Part shown: in pieces, positions 6,018 through 12,732 of the stretch
How the letters are laid out: each line of letters starts with the position of its first letter
Position numbering within the stretch: the first letter of the stretch is position 1
Origin: Stenotrophomonas raiganjensis (SeqCode)
Lineage (GTDB): Bacteria > Pseudomonadota > Gammaproteobacteria > Xanthomonadales > Xanthomonadaceae
Reading direction: 5' to 3'
Length of the DNA: 12,732 bases
Assembly: GCF_030658505.1 (NCBI RefSeq)
Contig: NZ_JAUTXR010000060.1
Span: forward strand, 1-12,732
Notes under the pieces: model-generated
Database searches by the model: none
Seen by the model: only the letters and a program-made list of their open reading frames with translations
What the model was told of the DNA's origin: nothing
Program-made: the position numbers and the translations under genes

Positions 6018-6034
6018 GCGCCATCGGAGACGCC

Positions 6035-7132
6035 ATGCTATTCGAAACCCTCGCCACCACCGGCCATGAACAGGTGGTGTTCTGCCACAACCACGATGCC
6101 GGCCTGCAGGCGATCATCGCCATCCACAACACCACCCTGGGCCCGGCCCTGGGCGGCGTGCGCATGCGCCCCTACGCCAGCACCGACGAGGCGCTGGCCG
6201 ACGTGTTGCGGCTGAGCCGGACGATGACCTACAAGAATGCGCTGGCCGGCCTCAACGTCGGTGGTGGCAAGGCGGTGATCATCGGCGATCCGAAAGTGGA
6301 CAAGACCGAGGTGCTGTTCCGCGCCTTCGGACGCTATGTCGATTCGCTGGGCGGACGCTACATCACCGCTGAAGACGTCGGCACCGACGTCAACGACATG
6401 GAGAACATCTACCTGGAAAGCCAGTTCGTGACCGGCGTGCACCAGGTCCACGGCGGCTCCGGTGACCCGGCACCGTTCACCGCCTACGGTGCGCTGCAGG
6501 CGCTGATGGCGGCGATGCGCTTCAAGTTCGGCCACGAGGAAGTGGGCAAGACCAGCATCGCGGTGCAGGGCCTGGGCCACATCGGCATGGAACTGGTGAA
6601 GCTGCTGCGCGACCGCGGCGCCAAGCTGTACGTCACCGACCTGGACAGTGCCCTGGTCGATCGCGCGGTCAGCGATTTCGGCGCCGAAGCGGTCAAGCCC
6701 GACGAAATCCACGAAGTGAACGCCGACGTGTTCGCGCCATGCGCGCTGGAAGGGGCGATCAACGCCGACACCCTGCCGCGGATCAAGGCGAAGATCATCT
6801 GCGGCACCGCCAACAACCAGCTGTCGAGCCTGGAAATCGGCGACGAGCTGCATGCGCGCGGCATCCTGTATGCGCCGGACTATGCGGTCAATGCCGGTGG
6901 CGTGATGAACGTGTCGCTGGAAATCGACGGCTACAACCGCGAACGCGCGATGCGCCTGATCCGCAGCATCTACCACAACCTCACGCGCATCTTCGAGCTG
7001 TCGCAGCGCGAGAACATCGCGCCGCAGCGTGCTGCCGATCGCATCGCCGAAAGCCGCATCCTGTCGATCGGCAAGCTGAAGATGCCACTGGGTCGCAGCA
7101 CCCCGCGCCAGGGCAACCTGCGCGGCGGCTGA
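6035..7132 (+). CDS. Leucine dehydrogenase (Glu/Leu/Phe/Val dehydrogenase family)
   Basis: A 365-residue cytoplasmic enzyme. It should catalyse NAD-dependent oxidative deamination of leucine, and of valine and isoleucine, to branched 2-oxo acids, the entry to branched-chain amino-acid catabolism. K67 (TMTYKNALAG) and K79 (GGGKAVIIGDP) match the two active-site lysines of Bacillus leucine dehydrogenase, and D114 (TAEDVGTD) matches its catalytic Asp, each one residue lower. The dinucleotide-binding glycines are GLGHIG at 179-184. CALEGAIN and NAGGVMNVSLE are also typical of the family. The length is close to the usual 365 or so. GGAGA at 6026-6030 is well placed for the ATG at 6035. It is transcribed away from the HDOD gene and converges on the autotransporter gene. 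Preference for leucine over phenylalanine or valine is inferred. Confidence 0.9.
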   Translation: MLFETLATTGHEQVVFCHNHDAGLQAIIAIHNTTLGPALGGVRMRPYASTDEALADVLRLSRTMTYKNALAGLNVGGGKAVIIGDPKVDKTEVLFRAFGRYVDSLGGRYITAEDVGTDVNDMENIYLESQFVTGVHQVHGGSGDPAPFTAYGALQALMAAMRFKFGHEEVGKTSIAVQGLGHIGMELVKLLRDRGAKLYVTDLDSALVDRAVSDFGAEAVKPDEIHEVNADVFAPCALEGAINADTLPRIKAKIICGTANNQLSSLEIGDELHARGILYAPDYAVNAGGVMNVSLEIDGYNRERAMRLIRSIYHNLTRIFELSQRENIAPQRAADRIAESRILSIGKLKMPLGRSTPRQGNLRGG

Positions 7133-7144
7133 ACCTGCAGAGAC

Positions 7145-7166
7145 CGCGCCGGGCCTGCCCGGCGCG
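7145..7166. terminator. Strong GC-rich hairpin between convergent genes
   Basis: CGCGCCGGGC (7145-7154) and GCCCGGCGCG (7157-7166) are perfect complements around CT. It sits in the 44-bp space between the leucine dehydrogenase stop (7132) and the autotransporter stop (7177), so it can serve both strands. There is no U-run on either side. Confidence 0.6.
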
Positions 7167-7176
7167 CCCCGAACCG

Positions 7177-10020
7177 TCAGAACCCGGCGCTGTAGCGCAA
7201 CGCCGCCTGGCGCGCGCCCTCGCCCCCCACGCGCTGGTCGAAGCCCACGCTCAGGCGGCCACTGCGGCCCCACCACGATTCCAGCGCTACACCGATCAGC
7301 GCACTGCCACGTGGCGCGTTCCAGCCGGCCAGCGGAGCCCAGGCCTCCACGCCGACGAAGCTGGCCTGCCAGTCCGCATCCGCTCCATCAAGCCGCTGCT
7401 GCCATTCGGCATGCCCGCGCAGGGTCCAACGCCCCCAGCCACGCTCGCCGCGCACGCCGGCCAGCACCTGGCTTCGCTGCGCGCGATTGGCGTCACCGCG
7501 CAGGCCGAAGCCGAAACCGCCCCGTTCGTTGAATGCATCGGTGTCCACGCGGGTGATGCTGGCCGCCAGATACGGCGCCAGCGACGCACCGGCGTGACCG
7601 AAGCGGTAGCCGCTTTCGATACTGGCCGAACTGAAGCGGCCGCCATAGCGCGCGGACACCCCATACGCGCCCGCGCCCAGCAGCAACTGGCGATCCAGCG
7701 CGCGGGTGAACTGGCCACTGCCCAGCTGGGCCAGCGCATAGCCGCGCCCCACGCTCCATCCGGCGTAGAGCTGCGCCTGTGCCTGGCGATCACGCCCGCG
7801 ATCCCCGCCGAAGCTGCTGCCGCCGTTGCTGCGGGTCTCGCCGAAGGCCACGCCCATCAGGCCATTGCTGCCCAGCGGAAAGTCCTGGCCCGCCATCCAT
7901 CCGCGGCTGTCGGCGCTGTTGCCGGCGAAGCTGCCCTGCCCCGCCTCGCCCAGTGAGCCCTGCCAGGCCCCCCGCAGGCGTGGAGTGGCCTGCACGCGGT
8001 CGAAGCGCTCGGCGATCGCGCGCCTGGACATGTCGATACCGTCGAACGTGGCCGCCTCGGCGCGTGCATGCGCCTGGCCAGACAGGCTCTGCAGGCTGTC
8101 GGCGAGCGCCCGCTGGCCACCGTCGTTCCATTGCAGGGCGCCAGCCGCCGCACCGAATGCCGATCCCTGCAGGCCGACATTGTGGTCAAGCACAGCAAAA
8201 GCGCCGTCCAGGCGTTGCGCGGCGGCCTGCGCAGAGGCGTCGAGGCCATTGGCTGCGGCAGTGACACTGACCTGGGTCACGTTCAACCAGGCATTGTTGC
8301 TGTCATAGCCGTAGCTGCTCTGCAGCAGCGACAGGCCCTGCATGCCGCTGGAGGACGCCTCCGTCGCGAACCTGCCACTCAGGCCGCCGGCCGCATGGAC
8401 AAGGTCCTGGCGGGTGCCGTCCCGTGGCACGTAGTCGGAAACGAAGCCATGCACGCGCACGCCACCGTCGATCGTCGCATTGCCGGTGACCTGCAGCGCG
8501 TTGGCGCCAAGCGCGATCATCAACTGCGCACCGGGCTGCTGGATGTAGTTGCCCTCGATGGTGCCGGTGGTCGCGCCGGTGGTGAGGAACACACTGCTGC
8601 CGTTGACCACGTTGCCGATCACCCGGGGCGTACCACCGTTGAACTGCAGGCCGGTCGAGTCCGGATCGGACTGGCCGAGGATGGTCACGTTGGAGCGGAT
8701 CACACCGCCGTTCTGCAACGACAGGATGCCGCGTTCGATGCGGGTGGCGCCGCTGTAGCTGTTGTTGCCGGCCAGCACCAGGGTGCCTCCACCCTGCTTG
8801 ACCAGGCCGCCGCTGCCGACGATGTCATTGCGCCACGCCGAACCGGTCGAGGCGGCATCCACGTTGGCGACCACATCGCCCCAGTCGAAGCGTCCGGGGC
8901 CGTTGATCGCGCGACCGATGTCGAGCAGTCCATAGCCGAACACCGGATCAACGCCGGGCGCGCCGATATCCTTGGCGGTACCCAGCAGGGTCTGCCGTAC
9001 CAGGTCGTTGTTGAAGTACGGGTAGCGCTGCCAGACCAGGGCCGCCGCTCCGGAAACCAGCGGCGCGGCGAACGACGTGCCGTAATTCCAGTAGTAGCTG
9101 CCGCCGTTGGCATCCGGGTAGACCGCGCTGCCCGGCGCCGCCAGGCAGTAGCGCGCCGCCTGTCCACAGGCATTGGCATAGCTGGCCAGTGCACCAGGCG
9201 CATACGGATCGACCGCCGTGGCCACCAGCCAGCCGCGCTCCAGATCGGCCGCCGGAAGCGTGCCGGCCACGCCCCGCTGGCTGGGCAGCGCGGCCAGGCT
9301 GCTTGGCTCGCTGCGGTCATCATTGCCGGCCGCGAACACCACCAGGCCACCGTGGTTGATCACGAACGGCCGGTACTCGGCGGCTACCTGCGCGGTGGTC
9401 GGCAGGTCGGTCCAGTACAGCCCGCCCCACGAGTTGTTCATCACCTTGACGTTGTAGTTGATCAGGTCCTGGTGGACCTGGGCCACGCCCAGTGGGCCAC
9501 TGAAGGCATTGCCTTGACCACTGCCGTCATCGCTCGGCGGCTTGTCGGAAATGATCCGAGCCGAGACGATCTGCGCGCCCGGCGCGATGCCGCCCGGCCA
9601 GGAGCCCACCGCCGCACCCGCAGCGAGGCTGGCCACGGCGGTGCCGTGCCCGACCACGTCGTCGACGCCCAGGTTGTTCTTGGCCGGATCGATGTAACTG
9701 AGGTTGGCGAGCACCCGCCCGTTCAGGGCCACCGCATTGCGCTGCACGCCCGAATCGACGATGCCGATGCGCACGCCCTGCCCGGTCAGGCCGGCGGCCT
9801 GTGCGGCGCGCGCGTTGGTGACTGAAAGATGCGCATCGAAGGCCGGCTGCTGCGGCTTGGCCGGCGGTGGCGTGGTCGGAGGCGGCGTGGTCGGCGGCGG
9901 AGGCGTGGTCGGCGGCGGATCGACGCGCACATTGCTGCCGCCCCCACCGCCACCACAGGCCGTCAGCGCCACCGCCAGCGCGGTTCCCAGGGCAGACCTC
10001 ACCATCATCGTGCGTTGCAT
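7177..10020 (-). CDS. Lipoprotein-type autotransporter serine protease (subtilisin family S8)
   Basis: A 947-residue type V secreted protease. The signal peptide ends in the lipobox LTAC with Cys at 22, followed by a Gly run and a Pro/Thr linker (about 33-58). The S8 protease domain (about 65-375) shows the catalytic triad D89 (IGIVDSGV), H125 (GHGTAVA) and S316 (GTSFAAPLVSG), plus the oxyanion Asn N233 (AAGND). Residues about 405-435 (GGGTLVLAGNNSYSGAT) are a passenger-associated transport repeat. About 680-947 is the outer-membrane beta-barrel, ending in a terminal Phe (YSAGF). A lipidated subtilisin autotransporter recalls NalP of Neisseria and SphB1 of Bordetella, which process other surface proteins; a similar role here is inferred. 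AAGGAA (10024-10029 on the minus strand) supports the first ATG over M5 and M6. All key residues are present, so it should be active. Confidence 0.92.
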   Translation of the reverse strand: MQRTMMVRSALGTALAVALTACGGGGGGSNVRVDPPPTTPPPPTTPPPTTPPPAKPQQPAFDAHLSVTNARAAQAAGLTGQGVRIGIVDSGVQRNAVALNGRVLANLSYIDPAKNNLGVDDVVGHGTAVASLAAGAAVGSWPGGIAPGAQIVSARIISDKPPSDDGSGQGNAFSGPLGVAQVHQDLINYNVKVMNNSWGGLYWTDLPTTAQVAAEYRPFVINHGGLVVFAAGNDDRSEPSSLAALPSQRGVAGTLPAADLERGWLVATAVDPYAPGALASYANACGQAARYCLAAPGSAVYPDANGGSYYWNYGTSFAAPLVSGAAALVWQRYPYFNNDLVRQTLLGTAKDIGAPGVDPVFGYGLLDIGRAINGPGRFDWGDVVANVDAASTGSAWRNDIVGSGGLVKQGGGTLVLAGNNSYSGATRIERGILSLQNGGVIRSNVTILGQSDPDSTGLQFNGGTPRVIGNVVNGSSVFLTTGATTGTIEGNYIQQPGAQLMIALGANALQVTGNATIDGGVRVHGFVSDYVPRDGTRQDLVHAAGGLSGRFATEASSSGMQGLSLLQSSYGYDSNNAWLNVTQVSVTAAANGLDASAQAAAQRLDGAFAVLDHNVGLQGSAFGAAAGALQWNDGGQRALADSLQSLSGQAHARAEAATFDGIDMSRRAIAERFDRVQATPRLRGAWQGSLGEAGQGSFAGNSADSRGWMAGQDFPLGSNGLMGVAFGETRSNGGSSFGGDRGRDRQAQAQLYAGWSVGRGYALAQLGSGQFTRALDRQLLLGAGAYGVSARYGGRFSSASIESGYRFGHAGASLAPYLAASITRVDTDAFNERGGFGFGLRGDANRAQRSQVLAGVRGERGWGRWTLRGHAEWQQRLDGADADWQASFVGVEAWAPLAGWNAPRGSALIGVALESWWGRSGRLSVGFDQRVGGEGARQAALRYSAGF
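9862..9918. repeat. In-frame tandem repeat encoding the Pro/Thr linker of the autotransporter
   Basis: GGCGTGGTCGG recurs at 9869, 9884 and 9902 with GGCGGC spacers, giving units of 15 and 18 bp (multiples of 3). On the minus strand they code for repeated PPPTT(P) between the lipidated Cys and the protease domain. Slippage would change linker length without breaking the frame. Confidence 0.7.
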
Positions 10021-10043
10021 CGATTCCTTCCCATGAACGTTGC

Positions 10044-10064
10044 CCTGCCTTACATCCCGGCAGG
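10044..10064 (-). promoter_or_regulatory. Small stem-loop in the autotransporter 5' leader
   Basis: CCTGCC (10044-10049) and GGCAGG (10059-10064) form a 6-bp stem with a 9-base loop. It lies just upstream of the ribosome binding site of the minus-strand autotransporter. It may be chance or a leader structure. Confidence 0.25.
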
Positions 10065-10102
10065 CATGCGGCCGCGCCCAGCGGCGGCCCTCCCCGACCC
10101 TC

Positions 10103-10108
10103 TATACT
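10103..10108 (+). promoter_or_regulatory. Candidate -10 in the autotransporter/thiolase divergent spacer
   Basis: TATACT (10103-10108) stands out in the GC-rich 184-bp spacer, 97 bases before the thiolase ATG. Its complement AGTATA lies 83 bases or more before the autotransporter start, so either gene could use it. No clear -35 was found. Confidence 0.35.
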
Positions 10109-10204
10109 TGGGCCGACCCCCACGCAGTCTGCCGGGAAACCGGGGCGCATCCAACGGCCCCTGGTCTCCTTTCCGAACATTGCTTACGCATCAACGAGAT
10201 TGCC

Positions 10205-11380
10205 ATGTCCAACATCGTCATCGCCGCCGCCAAGCGCACCGCCATCGGCTCCTTCCTCGGCCAGTTCAACGGCGTGCCGACCCCCACCCTCGGCGCGGCC
10301 GCCATCGCCGCCGCCCTGGAGCAGTCGGGTGTCCCGGCCAGCGACGTTTCCGAAGTCCTGATGGGCTGCGTGCTGCCAGCCAACCTCGGCCAGGCGCCCG
10401 CCCGCCAGGCCGCCATCGCTGCGGGCATCCCGCTGTCGACCGGCGCCACCACGCTGAACAAGGTGTGCGGTTCCGGCATGAAGACCATCATGCTCGGCCA
10501 TGACCTGATCAAGGCCGGCTCGGCCAGCATCGTGGTCGCCGGCGGCATGGAATCGATGTCCAACGCTCCGCACATGCTGCCGAATTCGCGCACCGGCAAT
10601 CGCTTCGGCAACTTCCAGGCGGTCGATCACATGGCCCACGACGGTCTGGTCAACGCCTACGACGGCAAGGCCATGGGTGAATTCGCCGAATGCGCCGTCG
10701 ACAAGTACCAGTTCAGCCGCGAAGAACAGGACGCCTACGCCATCGAATCGGTCAAGCGCGCGCAGGCGGCGCAGGCCAACGGTGCGTTCGCCGATGAAAT
10801 CGTCGCGGTGAAGATCGCCACCCGCAAGGGCGAGGTCGAGGTCGCCACCGACGAACAGCCGGGCCGTTCCGATATCGCCAAGATCCCGACGCTGCGCCCG
10901 GCCTTCAAGAAGGACGGCAGCGTCACCGCCGCCAGTTCCTCCAGCATCTCCGATGGCGCCGCCGCAGTCGTCCTGCTGGCCGAGGAAGACGCCGCCGCAC
11001 GCGGTATCACCCCGCTGGCCCGCATCGTCGGCCACACGACCCATTCGCAGGAACCGGAATGGTTCACCACGGCGCCGATCGGCGCGCTGCAGAAGCTGCT
11101 GGAAAAGACCGGCTGGTCGCTGGACCAGGTCGACCTGTTCGAGATCAACGAAGCCTTCGCCGTGGTGGCGATGGCGCCGATGCGCGAACTGGGCATCCCG
11201 CACGACAAGCTCAATGTGAATGGCGGTGCATGCGCCCTGGGCCATCCGATCGGTGCCTCCGGCGCACGCTTGGTGGTGACCCTGATCAACGCGCTGCGCA
11301 CCCGCGGTGGCAAGCGCGGCATTGCTACCCTGTGCATCGGTGGCGGCGAAGCAACGGCTATCGCCATCGAATTGATTTAA
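10205..11380 (+). CDS. Acetyl-CoA C-acetyltransferase (thiolase II)
   Basis: A 391-residue thiolase of standard length that condenses two acetyl-CoA to acetoacetyl-CoA or runs the reverse cleavage. The active-site residues are C88 (NKVCGSGMK), H347 (GGACALGHPIGASG) and C377 (LCIGGGEA). Each lies one position before the C89/H348/C378 triad of the Zoogloea enzyme. NEAFA is also present. The family resembles AtoB/PhaA more than the long-chain FadA, but substrate length cannot be settled from sequence alone. No phaB or phaC gene is adjacent, so a polyhydroxybutyrate role is unsupported here; acetoacetate, ketone or branched-chain amino-acid catabolism is plausible. The ATG at 10205 begins the conserved MSNIVIAAAKRTAIGSF; the frame is open upstream, but those codons do not resemble thiolase. 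It is a single gene, followed by the lipoprotein promoter. Confidence 0.92.
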   Translation: MSNIVIAAAKRTAIGSFLGQFNGVPTPTLGAAAIAAALEQSGVPASDVSEVLMGCVLPANLGQAPARQAAIAAGIPLSTGATTLNKVCGSGMKTIMLGHDLIKAGSASIVVAGGMESMSNAPHMLPNSRTGNRFGNFQAVDHMAHDGLVNAYDGKAMGEFAECAVDKYQFSREEQDAYAIESVKRAQAAQANGAFADEIVAVKIATRKGEVEVATDEQPGRSDIAKIPTLRPAFKKDGSVTAASSSSISDGAAAVVLLAEEDAAARGITPLARIVGHTTHSQEPEWFTTAPIGALQKLLEKTGWSLDQVDLFEINEAFAVVAMAPMRELGIPHDKLNVNGGACALGHPIGASGARLVVTLINALRTRGGKRGIATLCIGGGEATAIAIELI

Positions 11381-11422
11381 ATGGATTTAACGATGATTTC
11401 GCAAAAATGAATGCGGGATCGC

Positions 11423-11450
11423 TTGACACCCAATCTTGGCTTGTCATCAT
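11423..11450 (+). promoter_or_regulatory. Sigma-70-like promoter of the first Ala-rich lipoprotein gene
   Basis: A perfect -35 TTGACA (11423-11428) is followed after 16 bases by CATCAT (11445-11450), a 4/6 match to the -10 consensus. The ATG lies at 11505 with AGGA at 11493-11496 as ribosome binding site. A perfect -35 is unusual in this GC-rich window and suggests strong expression. Confidence 0.6.
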
Positions 11451-11504
11451 GTTGTCGGCGCGCAGCATGCGCGTTGCCTAATTCTAACGACGAGGATTTA
11501 CACA

Positions 11505-11846
11505 ATGAGCATCAACAAGCTGCTGGTCGCGATGTCCCTGGCTCTGGCCCTGGCCGCCTGCTCGAAGCAGGAAGCTGCCCAGGACGCCGCTGCTTCGGCC
11601 AACGAAGCCGCCACCGAAGCCCAGGCTGCTGCCGACCAGGCCGCCGCTGCCGGCGCCCAGACCGCCGACGCTGCCCAGCAGGCCGCTGACACCGCCGCCA
11701 CCGCTGCTGACGCTTCGGTTGACGCTGCTGCCCAGGCTGGCGCTGCTGCCACCGACGCCGCTGCCGGCGCCGCTGCTGACGCTGCCAAGGCTGCTGAAGG
11801 CACCGCTGAGAAGGCCAAGGACGCTGCTGAAGAAGCCAAGAAGTAA
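11505..11846 (+). CDS. Ala-rich small lipoprotein (first of a paralogous pair)
   Basis: A 113-residue protein. MSINKLLVAMSLALALAAC is a lipoprotein signal peptide with lipobox LAAC (Cys19), followed by Ser-Lys, which suggests outer-membrane sorting. The mature part is almost wholly Ala, with Asp, Glu, Gln, Lys and Thr in an amphipathic helical pattern (AADQAAAAGAQTADAAQQAADTAA), ending in AEKAKDAAEEAKK. It should be a long helix or coiled coil and resembles LEA-type 11-residue repeats. No enzymatic domain is seen. A longer frame opens at 11436, but the ribosome binding site and signal peptide fix the start at 11505. Two stop codons stand in tandem (TAATAA), followed by an intrinsic terminator. 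The function is unknown; Lpp-like anchoring or an envelope-stress role is speculation. Confidence 0.85.
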   Translation: MSINKLLVAMSLALALAACSKQEAAQDAAASANEAATEAQAAADQAAAAGAQTADAAQQAADTAATAADASVDAAAQAGAAATDAAAGAAADAAKAAEGTAEKAKDAAEEAKK

Positions 11847-11872
11847 TAACTTCTTTCTTCACGCTGTTCTGG

Positions 11873-11902
11873 AAAAGCCGCTGGTTCGCCAGCGGCTTTT
11901 TC
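11873..11902 (+). terminator. Intrinsic terminator with UUCG tetraloop
   Basis: AAAAGCCGCTGG (11873-11884) pairs perfectly with CCAGCGGCTTTT (11889-11900) around TTCG, and the T-run continues to 11901. It lies 26 bases after the lipoprotein stop. Confidence 0.92.
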
Positions 11903-12003
11903 TTTGCGTCGATGCCGAAGGCTGGGTGTCTGCATCGCGACCCCGTCTTCACAACGGCATGAATAGGCTGGCGTCCCCATCCATTGCAGTACCGGAGACC
12001 GCC

Positions 12004-12414
12004 ATGACGATTCGTCCGATCACCACCACCTTGCTGGCCGCCTCCCTGCTGCTGGCCCTGGCCGCCTGCAAGGGCCCGGAAGCCGAACAGGCCAAGCAGG
12101 ACGCGCAGCAGGCCGCCGACAGCGCAGGCGCTGCCGCCCGTGACGCCGTGGACAAGGCAGCTGCCGCCACCCGCGAAGCCGCCGACAAGACCGCTGCCGC
12201 TTCCGAGCAGGCCGCCGCCGATACCCAGCAGGCGCTGGACAAGGCCGCAGACGCCACTGCCAACGCCGCCGACAAGGCCAAGGACGCCGCGACCGATGCC
12301 GCTGCGCACGCCAGCGACGCCACCGCCAACGCCGCGCAGAAGGTGGCCGACAAGGCCCGCGACGTCGCCAATGACGCGAAGGCGAACGCGGCCAAGGAAG
12401 AAGCCAAGCACTAA
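12004..12414 (+). CDS. Ala-rich small lipoprotein (second of a paralogous pair)
   Basis: A 136-residue protein with the signal peptide MTIRPITTTLLAASLLLALAAC, lipobox LAAC (Cys22), followed by Lys-Gly. The mature part is a long Ala/Asp/Lys-rich amphipathic helix with 11-residue-like periodicity (AADKAKDAATD, AAQKVADKARD, VANDAKANAAK), recalling LEA-type repeats. It shares overall design and the LALAAC end of the signal peptide with the gene upstream, so the two probably arose by duplication. GGAGA at 11994-11998 is 5 bases from the ATG. A terminator separates it from the upstream gene, so it needs its own promoter in 11903-11990; I could not find a convincing one. It ends in its own terminator. 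The function is unknown. Confidence 0.85.
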   Translation: MTIRPITTTLLAASLLLALAACKGPEAEQAKQDAQQAADSAGAAARDAVDKAAAATREAADKTAAASEQAAADTQQALDKAADATANAADKAKDAATDAAAHASDATANAAQKVADKARDVANDAKANAAKEEAKH

Positions 12415-12452
12415 GCCTTGCCGGCAGCCGGGCACCGGCTCGGCTGCACAGG

Positions 12453-12480
12453 AAAAGCCGCGGCATTGCCGCGGCTTTTC
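12453..12480 (+). terminator. Intrinsic terminator after the second lipoprotein
   Basis: AAAAGCCGCGGC (12453-12464) and GCCGCGGCTTTT (12468-12479) are perfect complements around ATT, with T-rich sequence following. The design is very like the terminator of the first lipoprotein gene. Confidence 0.9.
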
Positions 12481-12509
12481 TGCTTTTCGCTCCCTGCTTT
12501 TTCCGCTGA

Positions 12510-12531
12510 TTCCGTGGTGGACCGCACGGAA
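12510..12531. repeat. Perfect 7-bp inverted repeat
   Basis: TTCCGTG (12510-12516) and CACGGAA (12525-12531) flank GTGGACCG. It stands alone between the lipoprotein terminator and the CATGGATG palindrome. No function can be assigned. Confidence 0.4.
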
Positions 12532-12569
12532 ACCGTCCAAGGCCGCACGAGTGGGTTGCGCAGGGGTGT

Positions 12570-12589
12570 CCGCGGCATGGATGCCACGG
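12570..12589. repeat. CATGGATG-core intergenic palindrome
   Basis: CCGCGGCAT (12570-12578) and ATGCCACGG (12581-12589) form a 9-bp stem with one mismatch around GG. The CATGGATG core and the following GGCCAAG recall the copies at 562-585 and (inverted) 335-358. It is probably another member of the same intergenic repeat family. Confidence 0.6.
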
Positions 12590-12603
12590 CCAAGCCCCCA
12601 AGG

Positions 12604-12732
12604 TGAAGTGACCCCCGAGACTTGGACGGGGTCAGGTGGCCGATTGGGCCTGCTCCCGATACTTTACCGGGCTCAGGCCTTTCAGTTTCAGTTTGATGCG
12701 CTCTTGGTTGTAGTACTGGATGTATTCCACCA
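12604..12732 (-). mobile_element. 3' end of an IS3-family insertion sequence (partial)
   Basis: The element boundary is taken as TGAAGTGACCCCCGAGACTT from 12604, starting with the TG typical of IS3-family ends and lying 21 bases outside the transposase stop-side sequence. AAGG just before it (12600-12603) may be one copy of the target duplication. The other end is beyond the window, so neither the duplication nor completeness can be judged. Confidence 0.75.
12632..12732 (-). CDS. IS3-family transposase, C-terminal end (partial)
   Basis: The minus strand from 12730 reads VEYIQYYNQERIKLKLKG then LSPVKYREQAQSAT and stops at 12632. YIQYYNxERIKxKLKGLSPVxYR is the conserved C-terminus of the DDE transposase (OrfB or OrfAB product) of IS3-family elements, of the IS150-like type. 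The last catalytic Glu and the rest of the integrase core lie outside the window. The transposase is oriented toward the lipoprotein genes. Confidence 0.88.
   Translation of the reverse strand, partial: VEYIQYYNQERIKLKLKGLSPVKYREQAQSAT

Noticed and set aside
6038..7276. 412-codon minus-strand open frame
   Set aside because: It is antisense to leucine dehydrogenase, whose catalytic residues are all in place on the plus strand.
8068..9825. 585-codon plus-strand open frame
   Set aside because: It is antisense to the autotransporter gene, whose triad, signal peptide and barrel are unmistakable. The translation matches no known protein.
10184..11245. 353-codon minus-strand open frame
   Set aside because: It is antisense to the thiolase gene, and its repetitive Gly/Asp/Arg-rich translation is typical of shadow frames.
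11512..12540. 342-codon minus-strand open frame across both lipoprotein genes
   Set aside because: It crosses two strong terminators and two genes with good ribosome binding sites and signal peptides. It exists only because of the Ala-codon (GCN) composition.

Overview
The window is a high-GC, gene-dense chromosomal segment with the look of a Stenotrophomonas, most likely of the S. maltophilia complex. Two things point there. The proteins have the character of Xanthomonadaceae homologues. The intergenic spaces carry short GTAG-headed stem-loops (GTAG followed by GAGCCGAGC-CAT-GCTCGGCTC and variants), which match the SMAG family of REP-like palindromes described in S. maltophilia, together with other palindromes built on a CATGGATG core. 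The species call comes from recognition, not from a search.

Left end (1-1144): the 3'-truncated and frameshifted remnant of an MscS-type mechanosensitive channel gene runs into a 385-bp block (268-652). This block is one giant imperfect inverted repeat, with 141-bp arms about 84% identical without gaps, a SMAG element and an AT-rich hairpin at its centre. Beyond it, on the minus strand, is a small DksA/TraR-type C4 zinc-finger protein.

1145-5756: a DUF2058 protein (minus) and a YgjP-type zinc metallopeptidase (plus) diverge from a 62-bp spacer. Next comes an S4-domain/pseudouridine-synthase-like protein in which the expected catalytic Asp appears to be Pro. It is followed by a membrane-anchored phospholipase D superfamily protein of the ClsC/YmdC cardiolipin-synthase type, with both HKD motifs intact. 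An HDOD-domain signalling protein faces it tail to tail with 3 bp between the stop codons.

5757-11380: a leucine (branched-chain amino acid) dehydrogenase with catalytic residues intact converges on a 947-residue subtilisin-family autotransporter protease that also carries a lipobox. The two are separated by a strong hairpin. The autotransporter is divergent from an acetyl-CoA acetyltransferase (thiolase II). Leucine dehydrogenase and the thiolase could both serve branched-chain amino-acid and short-chain acyl-CoA catabolism, but they are separated by the autotransporter gene and are not in one operon.

11381-12732: two consecutive paralogous Ala-rich small lipoproteins, the second with its own ribosome binding site, each end in a near-perfect intrinsic terminator. 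The window closes in the 3' end of an IS3-family element (minus strand), inserted beside a CATGGATG palindrome.

No tRNA, rRNA, CRISPR array, prophage or defence locus was seen. Most genes are ordinary housekeeping or envelope genes. The most unusual structure is the long inverted repeat that abuts the broken mscS gene.
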